Assembly: GCA_963920765.1 (NCBI GenBank)
Contig: OY987244.1
Location: 31,104,358-31,168,357 of the forward strand
Length of the DNA stretch: 64,000 nucleotides
Origin: Ulota crispa
Lineage: Eukaryota > Streptophyta > Bryopsida > Orthotrichales > Orthotrichaceae
Reading direction: 5' to 3'
The notes beneath the pieces were generated by a model. It made no database searches and was not told the DNA's origin. It saw nothing but the letters and a program-made list of their open reading frames with translations. The translations under genes and the position numbers were made by a program. Positions within the stretch are counted from its first letter, which is position 1. Every line of letters begins with the position of its first letter. Of the stretch, positions 36,178-47,429 are shown piece by piece.

Positions 36178-37646
36178 TCATGAGGTGCCATACAAGTAGG
36201 CATCCATGGCGGAGGATGAGCCACGGCTCCTCACTGGAGCCTGTGCGTCCGCCACTTGCCCCAAAGAGGCCATTGCGTTCATCTTCTTCTTGAGCTCCGC
36301 AATTTTGGCTTGAAGTGTCTTCATCTCATTTGATCCTGCAGCTGTAGCTTTGGCAGCGGAAGATCTTGGGCGCTTATCTGGATGAAGAATATACAACCTC
36401 TCCTTGCTATGGCTAGATTTGTCATAATGAAAACATACCAGAGGCTTCTTGCTCTCATCCCCAGCCTTGTCGCCAAACTTTGGAGCCTCAGACTTGGACG
36501 CCTTAGTCTTAGGCTTAGCCTTTGCCGCACTTGCATCCTTCTTCTTGGAGCATTTTGGGTCCCCTTTGGCATGGCCAGCTTCTTCACAAGCCCAACAGTA
36601 TACTACCCTCTTAGGTTGTGCCTCTACCAAGCTGCCAGTCGCAATAGCAAGTTTTTTGGGCTTTGGAGTGTCCATCATGGTTGTGGCTAAGACAGTGGCC
36701 TCCCTCACATTAAGAGCTTTGTCTAACTCTTCCACCTTGGCAAAAACTTCTGCCAAAATTTTGTTGCCATAATAGCAAAAGAGGAGACACGTATCAAGCA
36801 TATCCATCATCTGCTTATCCAATTTGGATAGATAAATATGTGCCAGCTGACATTGCGTGAAGACATTGCCAGCCTCTATTGCCAACCTCGCCAATCAAGT
36901 ATACATGGTGCGAGGAGTATCATCCTTCTCACGGAGGAATTCCTAGATGCGTTGCATTTGATCCCGTCGGAATCTTCTATATTTTGCCTTCAAATGTGCC
37001 AAAAAAACACTAGAGGATCAAATGCTGGTGGAGGACCAACCTTCGCTAATGCTGCTCGTGTGGCTTGGGCCAAACGTGACATGACCCCCATGCCAGGCTG
37101 TTCACCACTGGAAGCTCCCCCTTTTGTCTTGGGTTGATCAATAATAGTAGAAACTTGGCCAACCGCACTCTCTTTGAGAGCGGTTTCCAACTCTATCCAA
37201 TTGTGCTAGTAATCCTCCACTGGGCGCAATAGCTCTATGTATTGTGTAGTCCATGACCCATAGGTTTGAAGAGCCTCCAACGCCAAATGTTGGGACAGAA
37301 GCTCAAATGTATACCAGTTGTTAAACAAAGGTGTCCGCTGACGCTTCTCCTTCATCCATGTGTAGAATTGGAGCGTCCAATTGGGTAGGAAGATGCTCCT
37401 AGCCCGCCTTGAGAAACGGTCTTGCACAACATGGCAATGATCGTCTTCCATGTCGTCAAATGTACCAACTATCCAAACCCAAAGCCTATGATCGGTGTCC
37501 AACATCAAAACAGGCTCAAAAGCCTCGTTGGTATCCGATCTTGGTCCAAGGTCTAAAACAGAAGGACTTTCCAGAGAGTCTGGTAAAGGGGAGCGATAGT
37601 ACCAACTCCTTGTGCTCACCATAAACAAATTACCGGGTACCTGCAA
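36178..37646 (-). mobile_element. gag region of the Ty3/gypsy element
   Basis: Fossil gag in two visible blocks (36990-37646 and 36178-36894). The first has a Trp-rich capsid-like pattern (FYTWMKEKRQRTPLFNNWY). The second has a knuckle-like CWACEEAGHAKGDPKC, followed by a Lys- and Ala-rich tail and a second CFHYDKSSHSK-like motif. The knuckle spacing is not the canonical one. Confidence 0.75.
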
Positions 37647-38399
37647 CTATCTACAGGGTAAGGGCAACATAACCTGCAATCACCACCAATCTATGTGGTC
37701 CACCGGCAATAAATTCCAGCTTATACAAGCTTAAAACATACAAAAAGGTCTCGTCGACAATGAACCTGACCTCACTTCCATGGTACACCCACCACCCAAC
37801 AACACAAAACAGGACATCGTCCGCACACTGGAAAGATACCAATCAACAAAGTCCAACAATCAAAATTGGATCCTCTTCCCAAACAACATAAAAGCAAAAA
37901 TTGAAAGGGTCAACGTCACTAGCACACTCTTGTAGTGGATAGCCCCAAATTGCAATATCTGCAAAGCAAAGGAAAACACTAAAAGTGTTCTCCCAATGTT
38001 TAAACCCTAAAGATGTAATAGAATACTTTAGTTGCGGTGTTCACAAAACACAAATTTCCCAATGCAAATTGCCAAAATAGATGATATAACGCGCCAAAAT
38101 GCCAATCCAACATTACAATTGGATTAAGTGGTGAAAATGCTCAAGTGTAGGCGCAAATTTCACTCAAATCCAAGTAAAATTGCCCTCACAATCTACCTCC
38201 AAAGTTTAGATATAATTTATTTTTATTTTTATTTTTTCAATGGTTTTTGAAAACTCTAGAAACTCAAATTTTTCTTTCTCACTAGGTAATTACTCCCCTA
38301 AGAGTTCAAATCCACAATTGAAATTCCAAAATAATTTTTATTTTGGGCTCTATTAACTCACAGTAATTTAAATCTGCCCCATCTTTACAAGAACATCCA

Positions 38400-38615
38400 T
38401 TGACGGATGAGAAACGAGAGGGATGAAAACGCAGTGGATGACAAATGCAGTGGATGAAAAATGCAGTGGATGAAACATGCATCGGATGAAAATATGCGAA
38501 TGAAAATGCAGTGGATGAAACGCTGCGGATGAAACGCGGATGAAAGTCCAGCGGGTGGGAACACGGCGGATGAAAGTCCGGCGGATGGAATCCAAGGATG
38601 AAACCTGGAGGAGAG
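38400..38615. repeat. Minisatellite GCAGTGGATGAAA
   Basis: About 14 imperfect copies of a GGATGAAA core with linkers (ACGCAGT, ATGCAGT, GTCCAGC, GTCCGGC), period 12-18 bp. It abuts a GC-rich stretch to about 38880. Overlapping open frames of 129-189 codons on both strands come from this composition and are not called. It lies within the retrotransposon limits. Confidence 0.85.
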
Positions 38616-39339
38616 CTCCGGCGCTGCTCCCGTCCAGCGCTCCTGCTCCGTCCCGCTGTCGGTCGCCTGCCGTCGCCGTGCTGCTCCGCTCGACGTCGCC
38701 TGGCTCGCGCGGCGCACTCCTGATTCCGTCGCCTGGTGCTCCCCGCCTCTTGGCCTGCCGCTCCCGCGCCTCTCCGAAACCCTGCGCCTCGCCGCCCAGT
38801 CGCTGCTCCGCTCCCGGCCACGCACAGCGACCCGCGCTCCGGCTCCAGCAGCCTCCCGTGTCCCGAATTCTCCAATTACGGCACAAGAAATCACTCGCGG
38901 ACAACTCCGTACAGCTCCATTACTCTTAGAATTCACCCACAAGTACGGAACTCATTTCAACAACTAACAAAATACTAATCTCTCACTAATCTTCAACACT
39001 GAAAACATGAGTACATCAACTAGCAGTAAACTGTTTTTGTCAAGTGAGTAGGTAGAAGTCAAGCGGCTTGCACGCCACTAAGGGAGAATAAACAAGTGCA
39101 AAATGGTAAAGAAACAAGAAGCTTTACTAATGACAAACCATCACTTACAAGCAATAACAATTCATGAAAACTCTAAACTCATTCACAAGGCTTGACTTGA
39201 CAAAGACAGTCAAGTCCAATGCTTGTGTGCATTACGTACACACAAACCAAACCTTAACAGGTGAAGCTCATCCGTTGGAAGAATGTCCACACAAAAACAT
39301 CAAAATGCGAAGAGGCCCTCGACGCCACGTCTCGTGACA

Positions 39340-39493
39340 GATCTCAAATAGTTCACTAGAACCACATTGATGTATTCTTCAACTTCTTTGTTGGTCTTAA
39401 ATGTCATAGAGGTGTGGATCCATTCCTAATATCAAGGAAAATACCCCTGTATTATACTAGTCGCAAAGGGCCTTTCGATCGTTTAAGGGTTAA
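39340..39493 (+). mobile_element. Family A copy 2, right half
   Basis: Starts GATCTCAAATAGTTCACTAG and ends CGATCGTTTAAGGG followed by TTAA (39490-39493). Its end is the inverse of the left half's start: CCCTTAAACGATCGAAAGG against CCCTTAAACGACCATAAGG. It matches copy 1 from 10194 onward at roughly four bases in five. Confidence 0.8.
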
Positions 39494-40085
39494 CCCCAAA
39501 GTGACATTGCATTTCCAAGGCTTCTACAAATTTCTCTAACTGGAACTAAAAGCCGGTATCTTGATAAATTGTATCAATTCATTTTGAATTGTAACCGTAC
39601 AAAATCAAACTAGACATGTTAGAGATCACATTAGAAAAGAAAACACAACAATATCTCTTATGGATTGAAAAATTATAATGTTTGATCATGAGCCTGTTAA
39701 AAATGTGGAAGTGATTCAATCTTTTTTTCACATGTCAAATCAAAAAAGTTGGTCACCAAAAAAATATGAGGTTAAAAGGCCTAACATGCATAACCCCAAT
39801 CAATTTATGACTTCTCAAAATCTACTCTACAATTTTTTTAAATGAATTTCTAATGTGATTTTTCTCAAAGATCTAGAGTATTTGAGGCTTGTTCCCAAGA
39901 GTCCTCAACACTACATAAAGTCAAGATTGCAATGAACACCCGTGCACAAAATCTTGAATAGAAAAATCATAATTAATCATTTGCAAAATCAAATTGTTGA
40001 AGCTAAAACTAAATTTCAGAAAGAACTTATAAGAAACATAATCTACTAAAAATAGTAATTTGCTCAAGTTTAAAACTCAAAAATT
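39494..40085 (-). mobile_element. Family B copy 2, inverted
   Basis: The complement follows copy 1 (18790-19390) in the same block order, for example CCATAAGAGATATTGTTGTG, CCTCATATTTTTTTGGTG and TTTAACCTC. It shares the TTAA at 39490-39493 with family A copy 2. It keeps an uninterrupted TTTTAACCTCATATT, the empty site for the insertion seen in copy 3. Confidence 0.7.
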
Positions 40086-40459
40086 GGTCGAGGACAATTT
40101 CTGTCTCCAATGACGCTTTGGGATTAAAGAAGCGCATGGAAATTAGGTTTGGATGGGATGGGAGCAGCAAGTAGTGCAACAGAGAGTGAAGTTGTCTTGC
40201 AGTCTAAAAGATTTGAAGGCCTGCACATGCGTTGCAACAAATCGCATGGGTACATCTAGCGTGGCAGCGTAAATAGTGCTTGGCATGGACCATGAAGGAG
40301 GCCTAGAAAAACCTTGAATTTGATGTGAAAGTGGCCAAGCCTAAAAGGCCTTGCTCCTGCACATTGACGAGTATAATGCTAAACATTGGAGACTCGAATC
40401 GCAAAAGTCGTTACGGGTTGCACACAAAGGGCTGTTTTGACATGTTGCAGGAGATGCTC

Positions 40460-41189
40460 TAAGGTAGTGTGCTCATAAGGTAGGAACACCCATAAGCGGC
40501 AATTTAAGGGTTTTGAACATGATGACTATTAATAAACATCTAGCAAATTATAGGATCTTGTTAGCAATAGAAAAGTAATGAGTTTGCACTTTTGAGAGTA
40601 TTGTTTGGATATTGTGAAAATGAGTTGTAAATTTTTAAAGAGCAAATTGCCATTGCACCCATAACCAACACTAAGGTTTCATGTTCACATGTTGTACATC
40701 ATTACAATTACATCTATTTACTTCTACAAAGTTTCCAAGATTTTAGAGGTGACGGTTATGGGGACACTAACGTTGTGGGTGTTCCTACCTTAAATCATCT
40801 ATCTAAGGGCTCACCCACCTTTTTCATGGATTTTTGTGGATGGGAGGATTTTTTGTTTGTTTTTCAGACAAAGAGAAATAGATGCGGAATGTAACACAAG
40901 TCGTTTCATATTTTTTGAAGCATTTTTGAATTACTTATGAATTCTCAAAATGCATGTGTCATAGGTCCCTATTTATGACCCTAGACCTTCCAAAAACCGT
41001 TCACTTGCATGTTGTGAAGAGATTTGGGGAAGCAAGGAGAATAATTGGCTCTTGTAATTAAAAATACTTTTTTTTCCAAGCATTCAATAAGTTGTAAGAG
41101 GCCAATTTAAGAACCACCAATGCACCATTTCACTACAGGCTACCCGAGCAATTCAGAATGAGTGAGTGGTTTTAGAGCAAACTACCTTA
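40460..41189. mobile_element. Family D element, copy 2, with a nested element
   Basis: Inverted ends TAAGGTAGTGTGCTC (40460-40474) and the complement of 41175-41189 agree at 14 of 15. The body from 40793 matches copy 1 from about 21183. It is interrupted at 40476-40792 by another TA-flanked element. Confidence 0.75.
40476..40792. mobile_element. 317-bp TA-flanked element nested in family D
   Basis: Perfect 17-bp inverted ends: TAAGGTAGGAACACCCA at 40476-40492 and its complement at 40776-40792. The termini share the AAGGTAG start of family D, so the two may use the same transposase. No coding capacity. Confidence 0.85.
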
Positions 41190-42924
41190 AATGCCCAAGC
41201 AACCAAATTTGGGTACTCACATAACTTTGAAGATTAATAAAATCATATCAAATCATTTTTTTTGTATTTTTTTTCTATTCAAATTTGTTTGAAGTCTATT
41301 TTCATTGTCAAAAATCTAATTTTGAAAATGAATGTTGATGATTTTTCTACTCAAGATTTTGTACAATGGTGTCCACAACAATCTTGAGTTTTCTACTAGT
41401 GGAAGATCTTGAAAATGTGCCTCAAATATACTAGAGCTTAGAGAAAAACCCACATTAGACATCCATTTAAAAAAAATGTAGGAGTAGATTTTTAAAGCCA
41501 AAATTGATTGAAGTTAGACATGTACTGACATTAACTCCTAAATGTGTGAGTGTGCCACTGCGACTAGTACAACATAAGGTGTTTTTCTTAATTTTGGAAT
41601 AGATTCACCACCTTTACTACATTTGAGATCAACAAGAAGTTGAAGAATATTGAACACTTGAGAACTTGAGTAGGGTCATACAAAGTGAACTTGTATTGGA
41701 TGTTCTCCAAATTGTTACACAATGTATATTATTTAAACCCCAAGTGGAAATGTACTTTTTCCCCAATTGGATGCCCGATTCAAAAATTATGCTACCTAAA
41801 GAATTTGGGCAATTTGGGCATCTTTGGAGAATTTTATGCTAAAACTCTCATCAACTTTTGAAATTTGGCATGCATGTAACTTCTAAAATATGGTATACAA
41901 CTAGAAAAAAAAATCGAGCTTGCACATCACATTCTAGGTGGAATCAAAATTTGTTAACTATGTCCAAGCAATTTCAAAAAAATATATATTCTTCTAACTT
42001 TAGACCCTATTATCTTTCAATCTATATATCCAAATCTCCTATTTTTTTTCACATATTCCAAATGTTTATCTCTAACTTTTTTGCTGTTTGGATTTCAAAT
42101 AAGAGTATTCCTCAATGCAAAAAATATCACAATAGAATGACCAGTGATTTGTCAATTTACTTAACTTCCTTGCATTGCAAGATGATTTAAAATAAGGTAG
42201 ATTATGTATTTGCTTTTGAAATGTTTTATAATTTGACCTTACATCATATACTTATGAATGGTCAATAAGCTTGTATTTGTTTAGAGCAAAAAGTTTCATG
42301 TAGGAGAGCTCAAAGTCTAGTGACCTTGTTTTGCAAGAATAGAATTTTTGTTCTTTTCACTCCAAACATTATAATCTTACAATCCACGTAGTTAAATGGG
42401 CTGAAATTTTAAGCACACATTGACTTAATTGTTTGACACACTTCTGTATGGTTGAACTTTAGGAAAACATTTTTCATTTTCAATTTTGGGCAATGCATTG
42501 AAAGTCGGCAGTTTTGAGTAATTTTCTCAAAAAACACCCTTGGTGCTTTAGGGGTTAAAACTTCTTTTTGGTAGCAAATGCCAATTTTGCAACAATCTAT
42601 ATATTATTGCCTATGGTCATTTAAGGGTTAAACCTCATATTTTTTGGTAACCAACTTTCTAGATTTGTCATGTAAAATGAGGATTGAAAGACTTTAAGTC
42701 ACTTTTGTAGTTTTAACACCCTCATGTTCAAACACTGTAATCTTTCAAACTATAAGTGAAATTGTTGTGTTTTCTTTTCCCATGTAATCTCTAACATGTA
42801 CAGTTTAAATTTGTACAATTACAATTGAAAAAAACTTGATGAAATTTATGAAAAGGTTGGTTGATTATTCAGTTTCATAGAAATTCCAAGAAGCTCAAAT
42901 AGGCCTTGGGCATTTAAGGATTAA
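41189..42924 (+). mobile_element. Family B copy 3, interrupted by family A
   Basis: The left part (41189-41530) matches copy 1 from 18764. The right part (42628-42920) resumes at AAACCTCATATTTTTTGGTA and ends GGGCATTTAAGGATTAA. A 1.09-kb TTAA-flanked insertion lies between. Confidence 0.75.
41531..42631 (-). mobile_element. Family A copy 3 inserted at TTAA in family B, with further insertion
   Basis: TTAA at 41531-41534 and 42628-42631 bound 1093 bp. The left inner part matches the complement of family A's right half (AACATAAGGTG, TTTACTACATTTGAGATC). The right inner part matches the complement of its left half (TTGGTAGCAAATGCCAATTT). Between them is family C-like sequence ending ACACCCTTGGTGCTTTAGGGG then TTAA, so a second TTAA element appears to sit inside the first. 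The frame at 41858-42190 is not called. Confidence 0.7.
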
Positions 42925-42931
42925 GGGTTGA

Positions 42932-43280
42932 CCCCTACACAATCATTGTCCCTTTGGGAGATAAGTGGGATTTTGGGCATGCACCTATGGCTAAATTACT
43001 TTGTTTGATTTTTTGAAACTTTTATGGATGATGTGGAATTCAAAGATTTACATGGGCATCTAATTTTTTCTTCATTTTGATGTTTATTTAAGAAGTTAAA
43101 AATGAATTTCAGAAAATGGGCAAGATTGGGCAAGCCAAAAACTTTTTTTAAAATTGCATTTGAAATAAAAATAAAATTATGAAATGGATTCTTTAGACTT
43201 ATATATAGGTGGGGGGCTTTTAAACATTAAATTTTGATTGATGAGATGAAAGTTATAAGAAGCTTTCGTTTGCAAGTAAT
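42932..43280 (-). mobile_element. Family C copy, partial
   Basis: Starts TTGA then CCCCTAC and follows the complement of 51640-51960 block by block (CACCTATGGCTAAATTACTTT, TTTTTTGAAACTTTTAT, GATGAGATGAAAGTTATAAG). The similarity fades after about 43280. Confidence 0.65.
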
Positions 43281-46200
43281 GGATGCCCATACCCCATTGG
43301 CAATCTATGACAAGGTGGATACTTAGGCTGGCATTACACCAGGAATCGAGGTTGGTTTTCTAGCTTTGACAAGCTCAATCCTAGGTTATGACTAGTTCAT
43401 ATTCTAAAAATGACCTCAAGGCCTTTACACTGGGAGTCAAGGTCAAAATTTTAGAACATATTTTAGTATTTGAAAGACCAAATCGGACATGACCCCAACT
43501 CCAAAATTGGATCTCCTAAAAATGTGAGCCCCATTTCTTAACATAGTGGCCGTTGTTAATTTTATTAATACATGATTATTTGAATTTTTTTTGAAAAGTC
43601 AACATTGTAGGATGGAATAAAAATATCCAATTTTTAGTGGATTTTTCTTTTTTGTTATTTTTCTCATGCAATTTTCAAGGTTTGCACTTATGGCCTCTAT
43701 TTTTTTGGCCCTAAGGCCTTTTCACACAAGTGAATTGACCTAGTTATACTCTTACTATATTGGGTGCTTCAAGCCATTCTTGAAGTCATTTGAGCTGAAA
43801 TTTTGGTTGCAAGAACCCCAAGTTTTTATGGCCTTAATTCCTAATATAAAGTTGCTTTTACATTGGTTTGTTTTTGGACAAACCAAATGAACATTTCTAT
43901 CTCTCTTGTTTTAATACATTAAAACTTTATGGAATCAAATTTTGCCACAACCTTCCCTCACTTTGATACTAACTATTTTGACAACAAAGAATTTGGGTGA
44001 AAAAACGGATGAAATTGCCAAATCCCTCTCAAAGTATCATCAAGTTTGCCAAGTTTTGAATGAATTGTACCAATATTAATAGGTTTTTCTAGATGAATGT
44101 GCAAATAAGCATGTTTCTATCCATTTTCCCATATCTACTTGCATTTCTAGGTGCTTGTTGCTAGATCAACACAAAAACGTTTTTCTAGAACATCCCAGTT
44201 TCCCGGGCACTTACTTGACCTTTTTCAGGTTCTAGAAGAATAGTTGTAGGACCTATAGCAAGAATCTTGGTATGAATAATCTCCCATATTTTTCCTTAGT
44301 ATTAGTCTTATACCATCTTGCCAATTTCAAATTTAGAGATAATCTCTTAGAATCCACGAAATTTTTCCTTTACAACACCTGAGATATTGCTAAGAATATA
44401 GCATGTATACCCTAAGCAGAGGTATTGTATCATCCAGTAGTAAAGCATCTTTATATAAAAAGCTGATTCTATGCATATGTGCATGGCACCATATGCAAGT
44501 TTAACATAACTGACCTTGTAATATATAAGATGGTCATTCAAACAAAAGCTCATTTATAAAAGAAAGGGAATTTTTTTGGCTTATCAAGTTAATCTTACAG
44601 CCCTTTAACCCTAACTCGGAGTTTTATCACCTAGATAGTCAATCAACGCCTTAGGAGGCAATAAAAAGTTTTCAAGCCATTACATTCTACTATACAGAAT
44701 TTATCTAGTGGTAAGAATTTCAGTACAAGATTTCTTATAGAGAGACCAATCCATATGGACTTGGGTCTATTTACTAGTGCTTCAATCCTCATTTAGTGAC
44801 TGAAGGTTACTATAATGCTAAGTCTCGGTCTTATGCTCACTACTCTCAATCCTTCCAGAGGGAGAGAAGAGACAAGACCGCAAGCAAAATTATCTTGAAA
44901 ATATTCCTCTGTTGAACTCAAAGCGACATATATAAAAACAAGGTATTGTTGGTTGTTTTTTCTAATGAAAAGAAGCTTGATTCAACAATCCTACTTATAC
45001 ACCTTTCTAAAACTTGGTTTGAGTTATAGGAAGAGAAAATTTGCAACAAGTAAAGAGGTAGGTGGTAGAAAGCTTGAAGTTGCCAAAAAGCTCCAAGAGG
45101 AATTGGACCTCACCTATGCCCATCCCAAAAACAAACATAAACCAATATGATGTCAGTGAGGTTACAGCAAGTGTCTTCAGCCCAATTCACGTGTTATAGT
45201 TTTCACAAGGAAAACTTAAAGACAAATCACAAATAACATCACCACAAACCTCAAAGCTCGCAATGCAGAGCAAAATATGCTAAGTAAAGCAAAGCATGTA
45301 ACACAAGCAGAGCTCAACAAAACAAAACCAAAACCTGTGTGCTCCATTGTGACAAAGTCATGCTAAGACCACGTAAGACTCTAATTCCCACGTCCAAAGG
45401 TCGCATGCAAGCGTTCAGTCCTCATGTATACTGTATTGCTTGGGAATTGTACTCAATAAAGCCTCAGAGCTCAAGCTATTGCAGTAAAAAGTCAGATACG
45501 TTGTGTGGAGATTATTTTTTCCAAACCCTAGCAGTAGAGAGCGAGCGCGCCAAAGTGCCTTGGTAGGTAAACTTGCCCTTAAGCAACAAATCTGTACTGG
45601 AATTGGAAAGTAACTCAAGTGTTTACCACTAATCGAGCTGTATGAGCTTAGGAACCCTAATCCGTCAATTTTTCAAAAAAATAGAGGGAAAGGCATCTTG
45701 TGCAAATCATATCTCAGCCCAAGTGGCAAGGGCCTCAAAGCCTGGTTCCACCCCAATACAAAGGTCGTGGTACTCAATCAAGGACCAATTAGTTATATTA
45801 ACTCTGTTGCATTAAGCTGCATGAGTTACAGTGTGTACATATGTTGAAACTTGAATGGAGAAAGAGTAAGTGCATATAGCCCTTATAGTTTCTCATTTAT
45901 TTTACACTTGGGATACCTTGGTTGGGTAAAAATCCTTCCCAAAATGTCATAAAGCAATCTCTCTTTAATGGATGTGCGTCCACTTGGAACTAACTGTTTT
46001 TAGAGTTTTACAAATCATTTTCAAAGAGTAAGAGTCCTCATAGCTTCTTTTATCACAACTATTTTCACAAAGCCAAGATGAAGCTTAAAGGAATTAGTAG
46101 AATGCATATAAGCTATTCTTATAATCTAGTACTCCTTAAGCAAGTTGTCATGTGACTAGTACTTGCAAGAGAAAGCTAGAAAAAAGAAAAAAAAAAAAAA

Positions 46201-46946
46201 AAAAATTCCCAACCATTACCCCTTGGATAATGGCTTTTGGAGTAATATTTAAGAAATCTTTTGGACTTCACTAAGTTAACTAAAATCTGACATTTTCAAT
46301 ATTCAATTGATTTTTGCCATACTATGCCAAATATTTTTCTAAAATTACCCTAGATTATACTATATTTTTAGATTATAATATATTTTTGAGTATATTATAG
46401 TAAAATTTAACAATTTTTTTTTACCGGATATTCCAAAATGCAACCGGTTCTTTTCTCAATTCCACTTGCTAATTTCGAACTTGAACTACCGCCGGTTTTT
46501 CCCGCACATTGGTTCCGAGACTTCAAGCAATAGTTATGAGTCTTGCGACTTTCGAGACTTTCGAGTCACGCATGCCGTCGGCGTTTCCCGAGTTCCAAGC
46601 TCCGCATCTCACGTTCCTGTCAACGAGCCATTTAATGTGCATCGACGCGGAGAGCCTTTTTATAGCAAAATCAATCCTCGTGACACAATCACCTTGCTGC
46701 TCATCGTCTGACACACCGTTCGCGGCTTCGCGCCGACTCCTGCTCATTATGTACACCTCCCGCCTCCCAGTCGCGCACGACGTCGTGCTCCTCTGGAAAC
46801 CGCATTGTAATCTGGACCACAGGAGGTGAACTAAGCTTAGCTTGCCTGTAGAATTTGCTTCAAGTTCGGCGTCAATCCTCAAACATCCGCCAGAAACCTA
46901 CAATCTGAGACAATCGAGGCGCGACTTTCATAGATTCGCTCATGTG
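43281..46946. other. AT-rich spacer, no supported gene
   Basis: Short frames at 44953-45150 (with KEVGGRKLEVAKKLQEELDL, protein-like but unknown) and 45339-45566 are not recognised. At about 43326 and 43706 are runs (GGCATTACACC, GGCCTTTTCACAC) resembling the ends of the element at 52785. From 46500 to 46860 GC content rises; frames exist on both strands (46509-46829 +, 46523-46882 -) but neither is recognised. A TTTTTATAGC at about 46650 may be a TATA-like site. An A-rich tract lies at about 46184-46204. Confidence 0.35.
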
Positions 46947-47270
46947 CAGAGTACTCTGCGCACAATAGCAATATATCTTGAATTCTTGATGCTCAGGGAT
47001 GCGAAATCGTATTGTTATTGGTGAAATTGTGGCTTAGAATTGATTTGTGTGAATAATATTGAAAAAGGAAAATAGATATGGCTGGAGTATGAGCAGTATT
47101 GAGATTTATTGCAGAGTCTGCGCACAATAGCAATATATCTTGATGCTTAGGAATGCGAAATCGTGTTGTTATTGGTGAAATTGTGGCTTAGGACTGATTT
47201 GTGTGAATAATATTGAACAATGAAAATAGATATGGCTGGAGTGTAAGCAGTATTGAGATTTATTGCCGTG
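46947..47270. repeat. 162-bp tandem duplication upstream of the secreted-protein gene
   Basis: Copies 46947-47111 and 47112-47270 both run through CTGCGCACAATAGCAATATA, TTGTTATTGGTGAAATTGTG, GAATAATATTGAA and AGATATGGCTGGAGT. They differ at about one base in twelve. They end about 160 bp before the start codon at 47430, so they probably lie in its promoter or leader. Confidence 0.9.
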
Positions 47271-47429
47271 AATTTATAGCTAGTGAGCATGTGCTTGATT
47301 TTCTGCGATTGTGGACTCGATTTAAGGTAGCTTAAGTTTAGTTTAACACCGACCAGGACCGGCATCTCTCTACGTAGAACTGGAGCCTCGACTCTGACCT
47401 CTTGGATTTTCGTTTTCGAGTTTAGTGCA

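Larger units (their letters stand above)
30050..39339 (-). mobile_element. Ty3/gypsy LTR retrotransposon, broken, inserted in family A
   Basis: The domain order on the minus strand is gag, protease, reverse transcriptase, RNase H, integrase, PHD finger, which is the Ty3/gypsy order. The outer limits are set by the interrupted family A copy: GATC flanks both sides (30046-30049 and 39340-39343), and the ends read TGTCA and TGACA. Paired long terminal repeats could not be recognised by eye, so the precise inner layout of the ends is open. The coding parts carry many breaks and the element is a fossil. The 5' side (38400-38900) includes a GC-rich segment and a minisatellite. Confidence 0.85.
29938..40464. 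mobile_element. Outer shell of the nest: inverted ends of element F
   Basis: 29938 starts CCTAAGAGCATCTCCTGCAA and the complement of 40441-40464 reads CCTTAGAGCATCTCCTGCAA. Agreement continues through ACACGT / ACATGT. Between them lie family A copy 2, the retrotransposon and family B copy 2, leaving roughly 400 bp of F itself (mostly 40090-40464). Related ends occur at about 53454 and 54490. Confidence 0.5.

Noticed and set aside
38306-38942. Overlapping 129-189-codon frames on both strands
   Set aside because: They result from a minisatellite and a GC-rich stretch lacking stops. No domain or codon pattern supports them.
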